DNA of 64,000 bases from Hyphomicrobiales bacterium. GTDB lineage: Bacteria; Pseudomonadota; Alphaproteobacteria; Rhizobiales; Kaistiaceae. Numbering within the stretch: the stretch's first letter is position 1; every line of letters starts with the position of its first letter. The notes beneath the pieces were generated by a model, which saw only the letters and a list, made by a program, of their open reading frames with translations, searched no databases and had not been told where the DNA came from. The DNA is taken from positions 682,001 through 746,000 of the forward strand of contig JAFKKF010000006.1 in NCBI GenBank assembly GCA_017305635.1, in the 5' to 3' direction. A program made the translations under genes and the position numbers. Shown in pieces: positions 44,314 to 53,886 of this stretch.

Positions 44314-45858
44314 CTAGTGCGCCGCCGCGGACGGACCAGTCGCCCCGGCGGAGGGACCCGGCGTCTCGACGTCGTACTGGTAGTAGCGAACGATCTCGTG
44401 CGGATTGATCGCGTCGCCGGTCAGCGTCGCGACGATCCGCCGGTTGACGATGACGAGGAGGGTGGTGACGAGGCCGATCAGTTCGGCGAACTCGGTGCTG
44501 ATCACGACCACGCCGTGCCCGCGGTCGGCCATGGCGCGGATCGCCTCGTTGATGTCGTCCTTCGCGCCGATGTCGATGCCCTTGTAAGGCTCGTCGAGGA
44601 GAAGGAGGTGATAGCCGTCCTCGAGCCAGCGGGAGACGACGACCTTCTGCTGGTTGCCGCCGCTAAGGTCGCCGGCCTGGCTGTCGATCGAGGCCATCTT
44701 CGTCTTGATCTGGGTGGCCTTGCGGGTGGCTTCGGCGCGGAGCGCCTTCCGGTCGAGGAAGAACCCACGCTGGAAGCTCAGCTTCGGCAGGGAGATGTTC
44801 TCCTCTATGCTCCGGTTGAGAAGCAGGCCCTCGGTGAAGCGGTCCTCGGGCACGAAAGCGACGCCGCGGTCGAGCATACGGCGCGCGTTGCGCGCCCCGA
44901 TCGTCTCTCCGGCATGGGTCACCGTGCCGCGCGTGGCGGGCATCAGCCCGAAGATCGTGCGCAGCAGCTCCGATTTGCCTGCGCCTTCCGGACCGGTGAT
45001 GCCGAGAATCTCGCCCTCGCGGACGCGCAGCGCGAAGGATGCCCTGTCGGCGGTCCAGGAGAGGTTCTCGACGTCGAGAAGCGTCCTGCGGCCGGTGAAA
45101 TCCGCCACGGCGGCGTCGCGCGGGGCCCGGCGCATCTCGTGGCCGACGACGGCGACGGCGAGCTGCTCGGCGGTCGTGTTGCGGGCGTCGAGGGTCTCGA
45201 CCAGGGCGCCGTTGCGGAGGACGGATATCTCGTCGCTCAGACCGACCACGTCGTCGAGCAGATGCGAGATGTAGATGATGGTGACCTTCTGCTCGCGCAG
45301 CCGGCGCAGAACCGAATGAAGGAGAACCGTCTCCTTCTTGTCGAGGGAGACGCCGCCTTCGTCGACGATGAGCAGGTCGCATTCCTGGACGAGGGCCTTG
45401 GAGATGGCGACGATCTGCTTGTGGGCGGGCGAAAGCTCGCTCACCAGGCGGCGGGTATCGATGTCGATGCCGAGCTCGCGGAGCACCGTGCGTGCCTTGC
45501 GGCGCATCTCGCCTTTCCGGAGGATGCGGAACTGGCCGCGGATCTCGTTGCCGAGGAAGATGTTCTCCTCGACGGTCATGGAGGGAACCAGGTCGCCCCA
45601 CTGGTGGACGATGCCGATGCCCGCACTGCGCGCCGCCGCGGGCGTCAGATGGGGGACCTCGCTGCCATTCAGCCGGACGCTGCCAGCGCTCGGGCGGATG
45701 TCGCCGGCGATGATCTTGGAGAGGGTCGATTTGCCGGCGCCGTTCTCGCCGACGAGGCCGCGAATCTGCCCGGCAGGGATGGCGATGCTGACGTCCTGAA
45801 GCGCGACCGTGTTGCCGTAGCGCTTCGACACGTTCTCGAGCTCGATCCGGTAGTTCAC
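44314..45858 (-). CDS. Sugar ABC transporter ATPase with two nucleotide-binding domains
   Basis: This 514-residue RbsA-type double ATPase has, in domain 1, Walker A GENGAGKSTLSK, a degenerate signature region LSPAHKQIV and an unusual Walker B LLIVDEGGVSLD, where family members have DEPT. Domain 2 has the signature LSGGNQQKVVVSRW and Walker B LLLLDEPYKGIDIGAK. One strong and one weakened site is common in this family. It lies between the binding-protein and permease genes and energises uptake of a sugar or sugar acid. Confidence 0.89.
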   Translation of the reverse strand: MNYRIELENVSKRYGNTVALQDVSIAIPAGQIRGLVGENGAGKSTLSKIIAGDIRPSAGSVRLNGSEVPHLTPAAARSAGIGIVHQWGDLVPSMTVEENIFLGNEIRGQFRILRKGEMRRKARTVLRELGIDIDTRRLVSELSPAHKQIVAISKALVQECDLLIVDEGGVSLDKKETVLLHSVLRRLREQKVTIIYISHLLDDVVGLSDEISVLRNGALVETLDARNTTAEQLAVAVVGHEMRRAPRDAAVADFTGRRTLLDVENLSWTADRASFALRVREGEILGITGPEGAGKSELLRTIFGLMPATRGTVTHAGETIGARNARRMLDRGVAFVPEDRFTEGLLLNRSIEENISLPKLSFQRGFFLDRKALRAEATRKATQIKTKMASIDSQAGDLSGGNQQKVVVSRWLEDGYHLLLLDEPYKGIDIGAKDDINEAIRAMADRGHGVVVISTEFAELIGLVTTLLVIVNRRIVATLTGDAINPHEIVRYYQYDVETPGPSAGATGPSAAAH

Positions 45859-45904
45859 GCTGGGTGGCCTCCCGGCCCTGGCGGAAATGTGGCGTCAGGC
45901 TGGC

Positions 45905-45935
45905 TCCCGGCGGCCAGGGAGACCTGCCGCCGGGA
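45905..45935 (-). terminator. Stem-loop between binding-protein and ATPase genes
   Basis: An inverted repeat with 9-bp arms (CCCGGCGGC / GCCGCCGGG, one further T-A pair, loop of 11) lies just after the sugar-binding-protein gene and before the ATPase gene on the minus strand. A second GC-rich near-palindrome (GGGCGCGGTCCGCGCCC) lies closer to the stop. Like the stem-loop at 37729 it may protect the binding-protein mRNA or attenuate downstream expression. Confidence 0.5.
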
Positions 45936-45980
45936 AGCCGACTTGCGGGCGCGCGGTGACCGCGGGCGCGGTCCGCGCCC

Positions 45981-47180
45981 CTACTTCGTGTTTTGCAGGT
46001 CGTAGAGGTCCTTCGGAACCTCGCCCGACTTCGAATAGGCCATGACGTCGTCGTAGCCGGTCACCTTGGAGGCGTCGAAGTGCAACTCCTCGTAGTTGCC
46101 GGTCTCCGGCGGGATGAGCGGCAGCTTGTTCTCGTTGGTGAAGGCGATCTGCTTGGTCAGGATCTCCTTGACCTGATCGCCCGACACGGCGAGCTGGGTC
46201 GGGACGTTCGGGTTCGGCCAGGTGCGCAGGCTGAGGAACTGGATGCCCTTCTGGTCGAGGTCGCCGTTCAGGTACTGGATCGCTTCGGGGATGGCGAAGG
46301 CGCCGTAATAGGGCGGGCACTCGGTCGACATCATGGCCTTGCCGTCGAGAACGTACTGGATGAAGGCGACGTCGCCGTCCTTCGAGGCGATGCGGCCATC
46401 GAGCAGCGACTCGCGGCCGGCGGCCTTGATGGCCTGGATGGCGCCGAGGCCCTCGGCGTCCGCGTAGGTGAAGATGACGTCCATCTCGTCGTCGCTGAAG
46501 CGCTGCAGGAAGCCCTGCATCACGCGGCGGCCGCCGTCGTTCGACCACTTGCCTTCCTCGGTCGAGAGGATCTTGACGTCCGGGTAGTGCTTCAGCACCT
46601 CGCGGATGCCGACCCACATGTCCGTGTTGGGCGAGGAGCCGAGTTCGCCCTGGATCTCGACGATGTTGCCCTTGTAGGCGCCATGCTTCTGCTTGAGGTG
46701 CTCGAGCGCGTAATAGGCCATCGTCATGCCGCTGATGGCATAGTTCTGCGTGATGTTGAGGACGTACGTGCCGGTGGGCGGCTTCCGCTCCAGCGAGCGG
46801 TCGATGACCATGAGCGGCACGTTGGCCTTGGTCGCCATGTCGATGACCGGATCGAGGGGCACCGACTGGTTGGGCGAGAGGATGAGCATGTCCGGCTTCT
46901 GGGCGAGCAGGGTCTGGGCGTCCTGCAACTGCTTCGCCGAGTCGCCGGCGCTGTTCGTCCAGACGTAGTCCACGCCCGGTCCCACGTCCTTGAACTTCTT
47001 GCCCCACTGCTCCATCGAATTGACGAAGGCAGCACGCCAGGAATTGTTCATGTCGCCATTCGAGAAGGCGATCAGGTAGTGCTTCTTCGGCGTCGGCTGC
47101 GGCGCATCTTCGGCGAGCACCGGCCCGCCCAGCATGCCGAGCACGACGGCGGCTGCGGTCAGGATATGTCTGGTCTTCAT
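45981..47180 (-). CDS. Periplasmic sugar-binding protein of ABC importer
   Basis: This 399-residue RbsB-like protein has a signal peptide of about 23 residues ending VLAED. Mature segments KHYLIAFSNGDMNNSWRAAFV, LLAQKPDMLILSPNQ and VIFTYADAEGLGAIQAIK are typical of sugar-binding proteins. The ATG at 47180 follows GGGAGGAAG. It is the first transporter gene of the leftward operon after the SDR and dehydratase genes. The ligand is probably the sugar or sugar acid used by those enzymes. Confidence 0.9.
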   Translation of the reverse strand: MKTRHILTAAAVVLGMLGGPVLAEDAPQPTPKKHYLIAFSNGDMNNSWRAAFVNSMEQWGKKFKDVGPGVDYVWTNSAGDSAKQLQDAQTLLAQKPDMLILSPNQSVPLDPVIDMATKANVPLMVIDRSLERKPPTGTYVLNITQNYAISGMTMAYYALEHLKQKHGAYKGNIVEIQGELGSSPNTDMWVGIREVLKHYPDVKILSTEEGKWSNDGGRRVMQGFLQRFSDDEMDVIFTYADAEGLGAIQAIKAAGRESLLDGRIASKDGDVAFIQYVLDGKAMMSTECPPYYGAFAIPEAIQYLNGDLDQKGIQFLSLRTWPNPNVPTQLAVSGDQVKEILTKQIAFTNENKLPLIPPETGNYEELHFDASKVTGYDDVMAYSKSGEVPKDLYDLQNTK

Positions 47181-47236
47181 CGTCTTCCTCCCATGTGAAA
47201 CGGTTTGTCGGCTCGGCCGACGGGCAGAAGGCGGCT

Positions 47237-48013
47237 TCACGTCATGATGAAGCCGCCGGTCACGTTGATGGCCTGGCCGGTCATGGCACTGGCGGCAGGG
47301 CTCGCGAGGAACAGCATCACGTCGGCGACCTCCCGCGGCTCGACGAAGCGGCCCATCGGCGTTGCTTCCCATTCGCGGCGGACGTCGGCGAGAGACTTGC
47401 CCTCGATCTCGGCGTGGCGGCGCATGACATCCTCGATCCGGTCGCCTTCGATGGGTCCGGGGCAGACGGCGTTGATGCGGATACCGTGGCGGGCGTTCTC
47501 GAGCGCGAGCGTCTGGGTGAGGCCGAGGAGCGCCCATTTCGAGGCGACGTAGTCGGCGCGGTAGGGAAGGCCGCGGCGGGCGACATTGGATGCGGTGGTG
47601 ACGATGGCGCCGGCCCCCGCCGCGATCATCGGCGGCAGCGCGGCGCGGGTGACGAGCATGGTGCCGGTCAGGTTGATGTCGAGCGTCTCGCGCCAATGGG
47701 CGAGCGGCATGTCCTTGACGAGTGCGTAGTGGCCGTTGAACCCGGCATTGTTGATGAGCACGTCGATGCCGCCGAGGAAGGCGGTTGCGCCGGCGACGGC
47801 ATCGGCGACGGCAGCCTCGTCGCGCACGTCGCAACGGAATGACCGGCAGCGACGGCCCTCGGCCTTCACCGCGGCCTCGGTCGCCGCGGCGGGCTGGAAG
47901 TCGAGGATCGCTATGTCCGCGCCCTCGCGGGCGAAGGACTGGGCAATGATGCGACCGAGCCCGGCCGCGGCACCGGTCACGATCACCCGCTTGTCGTCGA
48001 AGCGTGGCATCAT
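47237..48013 (-). CDS. Short-chain dehydrogenase/reductase
   Basis: This 258-residue classical SDR has TGAAAGLG (cofactor), NNAG, a serine in TTASNVARRG, YVASK and PGPIEGDRI. It follows the dehydratase gene by 7 bp on the minus strand and is followed by the transporter genes. In comparable sugar-acid operons such an enzyme oxidises the imported aldose or reduces a 2-keto-3-deoxy acid. The substrate is inferred only from this context. Confidence 0.88.
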   Translation of the reverse strand: MMPRFDDKRVIVTGAAAGLGRIIAQSFAREGADIAILDFQPAAATEAAVKAEGRRCRSFRCDVRDEAAVADAVAGATAFLGGIDVLINNAGFNGHYALVKDMPLAHWRETLDINLTGTMLVTRAALPPMIAAGAGAIVTTASNVARRGLPYRADYVASKWALLGLTQTLALENARHGIRINAVCPGPIEGDRIEDVMRRHAEIEGKSLADVRREWEATPMGRFVEPREVADVMLFLASPAASAMTGQAINVTGGFIMT

Positions 48014-48020
48014 GCGCCTC

Positions 48021-49190
48021 CTATCGGCTGGCGAAGCGGGTGAGGGCGGATTCGCGGACGGTCACGCCAAGGCCGGGGCCATCCGGCACCGGCAGGCGTC
48101 CGTCGACGAGGGTGATCTGCTCTTCGAGCAGGTCGTCGCGGAGCGGATTGTGCTTGCGGTCGAACTCGATGACCGGCTCATTCAGGAGCGGCACCGGGTT
48201 GGCGGTGTGGGGGCTCGGCGGAATCGCGGCTATGGCCTGCAGCGCGGTTGCGACGGCGATGCCGGATCCCCAGACATGGGGCACGACCATGACCCCGTAC
48301 GCGCCGGCGAGTGCGAGGATCTGGATGAAGGCAGTGAAGCCGCCGCAGACGGCGAGGTCCGGCTGGGCGATGTCGACGCAACCGCCGCCAATGAGATCGC
48401 GGAAACCGTAGCGGGTGAACTCGCACTCGCCGCCGGCGACGGGGATCGGGTTTTCCCGCCGGACGCGGCGATAGCCATCGCGATCCTCGGGCACGACCGG
48501 CTCCTCGAAGAAGTGCACGTCGAGGGGCTCCATCAGCCGGCCCATGCGGATCGCCGAGGCGGCGGAATAGGCATGATTGGCGTCGACCAGAAGACCGATG
48601 TTGGGGCCGATTGCCTCGCGGATCACGGCGAGACGCTTCACGTCGGTCCTGAGGTCGAGGAGGCCGACCTTGACCTTGAGGAACTGGAAGCCGGCGTCGC
48701 GGTAGCCGGAGGCCTCGCGCTCGAGATCCCTCAGAACGGCCGGCAGGTCGTTGAACGCCTCGGGGTAGTAGCAACCGGTGGCGTAGGCCTTGATGCTGTC
48801 GCGGAAGCGCCCGCCGAGGAGCTTCCAGACCGGCAGGCCGACGGCCTTGCCGGCAATGTCCCAGAGCGCGATGTCGAGCGCCGAGAGCGCCTCGACATAG
48901 GTGCCCTTCTGGCCGAAATCGCGGGAGAAATTGTAGAGCTCGTCCCAGATGCGCACCGGCTCGGTGGGGTCGCGGCCGATGAGCTTCGGGCCGAGCACGT
49001 GGTCGATGCAGGCGGCGACCGGCTCCGGCGGGCCGTACTGGCCACCCTCTCCCCAGCCGACGAGGCCGGTGTCGGTCTCGATGCGGACGAGATAGCTGTT
49101 GCGCTCGGGAAAGCGGGCTTGGGACGAATAGAAGACCTTGTCGCCGAGCGGCACGCGCAGGATGTGAGACCGGATCGAACGGATCTTCAT
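48021..49190 (-). CDS. Mandelate racemase/enolase-superfamily sugar-acid dehydratase
   Basis: This 389-residue (beta/alpha)7-barrel enzyme has the KxK motif in FLKVKVGL. Metal ligands are in LVDANHAYS, HFFEEPVVPED and AGGECEFTRYGF, and a C-terminal His lies in VPHVWGSG, as in the mandelate-racemase subgroup whose members dehydrate aldonic acids. It would convert an aldonate to a 2-keto-3-deoxy acid. It is the first gene of the leftward catabolic operon, preceded by an operator-like palindrome shared with the adjacent GntR gene. Galactonate, arabinonate or another acid are all possible. Confidence 0.87.
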   Translation of the reverse strand: MKIRSIRSHILRVPLGDKVFYSSQARFPERNSYLVRIETDTGLVGWGEGGQYGPPEPVAACIDHVLGPKLIGRDPTEPVRIWDELYNFSRDFGQKGTYVEALSALDIALWDIAGKAVGLPVWKLLGGRFRDSIKAYATGCYYPEAFNDLPAVLRDLEREASGYRDAGFQFLKVKVGLLDLRTDVKRLAVIREAIGPNIGLLVDANHAYSAASAIRMGRLMEPLDVHFFEEPVVPEDRDGYRRVRRENPIPVAGGECEFTRYGFRDLIGGGCVDIAQPDLAVCGGFTAFIQILALAGAYGVMVVPHVWGSGIAVATALQAIAAIPPSPHTANPVPLLNEPVIEFDRKHNPLRDDLLEEQITLVDGRLPVPDGPGLGVTVRESALTRFASR

Positions 49191-49324
49191 GCCGCGCAGC
49201 CCGCGAACCCGGCCGGCAGCGCCTGCGACACGTCTCCCAGGATGCCGCCGGCGGGGCAGTCGCGGCGGTCCCGCGGCAATTCCGGCCCTGAGGAAGATTC
49301 GCGTCCCATGCCTGCCTCATATTT

Positions 49325-49366
49325 CTTGTCGACAATCTGATATTTCAGATTTCACGAGACGACAAG
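49325..49366. promoter_or_regulatory. Nested palindromes upstream of the sugar-acid operon (probable GntR operator)
   Basis: Three overlapping dyads occur in an A/T-richer patch: TTGTCGACAA (49326-49335), AATCTGA-TATT-TCAGATT (49334-49351) and CTTGTCG...CGACAAG (49325-49366). The core CTGATATTTCAG (49337-49348) matches 11 of 12 bases of a palindrome upstream of the GntR gene at 50259. The site is about 150 bp upstream of the dehydratase start and is a strong candidate operator. Confidence 0.7.
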
Positions 49367-49493
49367 AGGGCAGATCGCCGACCTGTGAACGGAATCGGTG
49401 GAGAGCTGAGCCGAGGGGCTGGCCGGAGAAGGGATGGGCGCGGCGAATTCGGCCGGGCGCTGCGCGCCCGAGCCGCTCGTCGTCTTCCCCGGC

Positions 49494-50201
49494 TCAGGCC
49501 TTCGGCCGTGCCGTGTCCCGGAGGAAAGCCTGGATGCGCTCCGAGGTATTGTTGAGGTGGGCTTGCATCGCCTCCGCGGCGCGCTCCGCGTCGCCGGCGC
49601 AGACTGCCTCGCAGATGGCGATGTGCTCGGGCAGCGTCGTCATGAAGGGCTCGTCGAGCTTCAGGATGATGGTGCGCTGGCACCACTTCACCAGGTCGCG
49701 CATGCCCTCCATCATCTTCTGCAGGCGTGGATTGTCGCAATACTGGACGGCCAAGGTATGGATCAGGAGATCGACCTGGGGGAGCAGGCGGGCGCGCTTC
49801 CTGCCCGCGGGGGCGTCGCCGGCGCTGCGGTAGAGCGCGAGAGCGCGGTCGGCCTCGGCCCTGGGGATGCGCGGCGTGGCGAGGCGGACCGCTGTCGTCT
49901 CGAGCGAGGTGCGCACGTCGAAGATGTCCTTGACCTCCTTCGCGCTGAGCTCGGTGACGAACACGCCCCGGCGTGGAAGGACCTTCAGGAACCCCAGTGC
50001 CTCGAGCTGCCTCGCCGCATCGCGCACGGGCGTGACGCTGACGTCCCACTTGGTCGCGTAGTAGCCAAGGTCTACGCGTTGTCCGGGCACGAGCTTGCCG
50101 GAAAGAATCTGGTCGCTGAGTGCGTCGGTGACCCGGCGCGAAAGGGTCTCCTGCGCCAGCCCGTCGAATGATTGATCGGCGGCCGATCTACTGTTCGCCA
50201 T
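49494..50201 (-). CDS. GntR-family (FCD/FadR-type) transcriptional regulator
   Basis: This 235-residue regulator has an N-terminal winged helix (RVTDALSDQILSGKLVPGQRVDLGYYATKWDVSVTPVRDAARQLEALGFL). Its all-helical FCD ligand domain has metal-site histidines in LLIHTLA and TLPEHIAICEAV. The ATG at 50201 was preferred; a TTG at 50231 is also open and neither has a strong ribosome site. It lies upstream of the sugar-acid operon in the same direction. A palindrome like the one in that operon's promoter lies 58 bp before its start, indicating autoregulation. Confidence 0.88.
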   Translation of the reverse strand: MANSRSAADQSFDGLAQETLSRRVTDALSDQILSGKLVPGQRVDLGYYATKWDVSVTPVRDAARQLEALGFLKVLPRRGVFVTELSAKEVKDIFDVRTSLETTAVRLATPRIPRAEADRALALYRSAGDAPAGRKRARLLPQVDLLIHTLAVQYCDNPRLQKMMEGMRDLVKWCQRTIILKLDEPFMTTLPEHIAICEAVCAGDAERAAEAMQAHLNNTSERIQAFLRDTARPKA

Positions 50202-50258
50202 GCAGCACCAAGCCCGAAGGGGAGATTCCAAGCTTTCGGGAGCGACGCGGAGCCGCTC

Positions 50259-50270
50259 CTGAAATTTCAG
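50259..50270. promoter_or_regulatory. Second copy of the putative GntR operator, upstream of the gntR gene
   Basis: CTGAAATTTCAG is a perfect 12-bp palindrome differing at one position from CTGATATTTCAG at 49337-49348. It lies just upstream of the minus-strand GntR gene. Two near-identical palindromes in front of the regulator and of its neighbouring operon are what an autoregulated local repressor would leave. Confidence 0.65.
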
Positions 50271-52031
<1,761 letters not shown>

Positions 52032-52093
52032 GATGGCCAACGCCGCGGTGGCAGGCCGTCAGCACCGTTTCGGGACGCGATCCGGCGGAGGCC

Positions 52094-52339
52094 TTGGTAG
52101 GGCCAGGCGGGTCAGTCGTAGGGGCTCAGCCCGCCGCCCGCCCCACCGAAGGGGAGGCTCCGGACGCGGGCCTCCCCGATCTTCCCGGGGTCCCCTGGAT
52201 CCGCAAACGCCGGCGCCAATGCGCCTGGCCCCTCTGGGGCAACGGCCCGACGCCGATCTCCGAGAAGCGCTGCTGCGGCGAGCGTGTCGCCGGCACCGGC
52301 CCCTACTGCTCCGCCCATCGCCGGACAGCACGGCCGTGA
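52094..52339 (+). CDS. GcrA C-terminal-domain-like small protein (start uncertain)
   Basis: An 81-residue open frame ends with QCAWPLWG, then EKRCCGERVAG and GPYCSAHRRTA. This reproduces the C-x-W-P ... C-G ... Y-C-x2-H pattern of the C-terminal zinc domain of the alphaproteobacterial cell-cycle regulator GcrA, the part that contacts sigma-70. The N-terminal DNA-binding helix-turn-helix of GcrA is absent. The only start in reach is TTG at 52094 with a crowded GGAGG, so the gene may be truncated at the element boundary. The stop overlaps the next gene (GTGA). The domain call rests on the motif and no other support. Confidence 0.5.
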   Translation: MVGPGGSVVGAQPAARPTEGEAPDAGLPDLPGVPWIRKRRRQCAWPLWGNGPTPISEKRCCGERVAGTGPYCSAHRRTARP

Positions 52340-52989
52340 GCGGGGCTCGGCCGTCCCGGGCGGGGATGCGGAACGAGGCCTTCCTCGCCGGCCTGCCGCT
52401 CTACGGCTTTGACCTGATCATGGCGGACCCGCCGACGCGCTTCGCCACCCGCTCGGCGAAAGGCGACGAGAAGTCGCCGCAGGGGCAGTATCGCACCATG
52501 AAGATCGACGAGATCGCGATGCTGCCCATCGCGACGCTCGCCGCCCCCGACTGCGTGCTGTTCCTGTGGTGGACCTGGCCGCTCTTTCTCGCCAACGAGC
52601 ACACCCCGAAATGCGGCTTCGCCTATGGCGACCCGATCTACTCGCCGGTCGGCTACGTGCTCGGCGCCTGGGGGTTCCGCTACTACACCGGCGGGGCTTG
52701 GCTGAAGCGCACCCGCCGCGGAAAGGTGAGCTTCGGCACGGGCTACGGCCCGCGCAACGCCTGCGACCCCTTCATCATCGCCACCAAGGGCCGGCCGCTC
52801 AACACGCACGCCGAGCGCAATCTGATCGACGGCCTCGCGCGCGAACACAGCCGCAAGCCCGAAGAGGCCTACGCCTGGTGCGAGCGCTACCTGCCCGGCG
52901 CGCGCCGGCTCGACCTCTTCAGCCGCTACGACCGGCCCGGCTGGATCTCGGTGGGCGACGAGGCCGGCAAGTTCAACGGGGAGGGGTGA
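52336..52989 (+). CDS. MT-A70-family DNA N6-adenine methyltransferase (phage type)
   Basis: This 217-residue protein is similar to phage MT-A70 methyltransferases: YGFDLIMADPPTRFATRSAKG, LPIATLAAPDCVLFLWWTWP, KRTRRGKVSFGTGYGPRNACDPFIIATKG and RLDLFSRYDRPGW. They methylate adenine in phage or host DNA. The catalytic tetrapeptide reads DPPT instead of the usual DPPW, and the fourth residue normally stacks on the flipped base, so activity is uncertain. A GTG start at 52336 overlaps the previous stop; an ATG at 52366 is an alternative. Translational coupling favours GTG. Confidence 0.85.
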   Translation: MSGARPSRAGMRNEAFLAGLPLYGFDLIMADPPTRFATRSAKGDEKSPQGQYRTMKIDEIAMLPIATLAAPDCVLFLWWTWPLFLANEHTPKCGFAYGDPIYSPVGYVLGAWGFRYYTGGAWLKRTRRGKVSFGTGYGPRNACDPFIIATKGRPLNTHAERNLIDGLAREHSRKPEEAYAWCERYLPGARRLDLFSRYDRPGWISVGDEAGKFNGEG

Positions 52990-52993
52990 CGCC

Positions 52994-53203
52994 ATGGGGA
53001 AGGGGGGCGCTCATTCGGCGATGGCGCGGAAGGCCCGCATGGTGCGGCGGGCAACCGGCATGGCGCGCAACGAGCTGCGCCAGGAGCGCCAGACCGGCAT
53101 CCGCTTCTCCTGCAGCACCGGAGCGACCTCACCTCCGGTGAAGGGTCTGTCGCCGGAGCTCGCCGCGGCGATCGCCGACTTCCAGCGCCAGAGGCGGCCA
53201 TGA
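52994..53203 (+). CDS. Small basic phage-type protein, function unknown
   Basis: This 69-residue, strongly basic protein has an Arg-rich N-terminal half (ARKARMVRRATGMARNELRQ) and a C-terminal segment LSPELAAAIADFQRQRRP. It starts 5 bp after the methyltransferase stop, and its stop overlaps an ATG at 53200 (ATGA). An internal ATG at 53021 could be the true start. No family is recognised; small basic proteins of this kind are common in phage early operons and may bind nucleic acid. Confidence 0.5.
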   Translation: MGKGGAHSAMARKARMVRRATGMARNELRQERQTGIRFSCSTGATSPPVKGLSPELAAAIADFQRQRRP

Positions 53204-53212
53204 ACCGGGAGG

Positions 53213-53662
53213 TTGCTGGCGCTGCAGCAGGAAGGCAGCCTGATCGAGTACGCCGGCAAGGCAGGCAAGGACGTCGCCGGCGGGCACGCCCGCGCCATGA
53301 TCGACGGCCTCGCCAACGGGCTTCTCCGCCTCGAGGGCGCCGAGGCCTGCGCCCCCTACTTCTTCGCCTTGTCCGACCGCGTCTGCGGGGGCGTCAAGGC
53401 GCTGACCGTCCTTCCCGTGCCAGCCGCCGAGCCCGCAGCCATCGATCCTGCGGCGATTGGCGCGTCGGCCCTTATCGGCGAGGCAGCCGAACGGGACGCG
53501 AAGGATGCCGCGCCTGGCGAGCCAACGGAGGAGGCCGGGGCGCCAGCCGCCGCGCCGCCCGCGTCGCCGCGGTCGTGGCGTCCGGTCCTCGCCATCCTCT
53601 TCATCGTCCTCTCCATCGCCCTGGTCTGGCGGGCCGGCTTCGAGGCGGGGAGGTTCTGGTGA
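53213..53662 (+). CDS. Small membrane-anchored protein, possibly frameshifted at its start
   Basis: This 149-residue frame has an N-terminal helical segment (LALQQEGSLIEYAGKAGKDVAGGHARAMIDGLANGLLRLEG), a Pro/Ala/Glu-rich linker, and a C-terminal membrane helix (WRPVLAILFIVLSIALVWRAGF). It is therefore probably anchored by its tail. Its only start is a TTG at 53213 right behind GGGAGG. The ATG at 53200 that overlaps the previous stop is in another frame and would join this one by removing one G. A single-base error or frameshift is therefore possible. The stop overlaps the next gene as GTGA. Function is unknown. Confidence 0.5.
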   Translation: MLALQQEGSLIEYAGKAGKDVAGGHARAMIDGLANGLLRLEGAEACAPYFFALSDRVCGGVKALTVLPVPAAEPAAIDPAAIGASALIGEAAERDAKDAAPGEPTEEAGAPAAAPPASPRSWRPVLAILFIVLSIALVWRAGFEAGRFW

Positions 53663-53886
53663 GCCGGCACCTGCGCAAGCACGTCCGCCTCATCCTCGCC
53701 GAGGCGCAGCGTGCCGCGCGCGCCCATGGCTGCAGCGTGACGCTGGTCCCGGGGCACCATCACCAGAAGCTCGTCATCGACAACGGCCGCGGCACGCGGC
53801 GGGTGAAACCGATCTGCAGCAGCGACGGGGCCATGCGCTGGCAGATCCACGACGTCAGGAAGCTGGTCCAGGAAATCGCATCATGA
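53659..53886 (+). CDS. Small phage protein with HicA-like beta-hairpin pattern
   Basis: This 75-residue protein starts with GTG overlapping the previous stop and ends overlapping the next ATG. It has a helix (RHLRKHVRLILAEAQRAARAHG) followed by strands SVTLVPGHHHQKLVIDNG and TRRVKPICSSDG and a final helix (IHDVRKLVQEIAS). The arrangement recalls the double-stranded-RNA-binding fold of HicA toxins. The histidine cluster is placed differently, no HicB partner is nearby, and a toxin call is not justified. It probably binds nucleic acid; this is inference. Confidence 0.55.
   Translation: MSRHLRKHVRLILAEAQRAARAHGCSVTLVPGHHHQKLVIDNGRGTRRVKPICSSDGAMRWQIHDVRKLVQEIAS

Noticed and set aside
53659-53886. 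HicA toxin
   Set aside because: The fold pattern is reminiscent, but there is no HicB antitoxin next to it and the key histidine is not in the HicA position.
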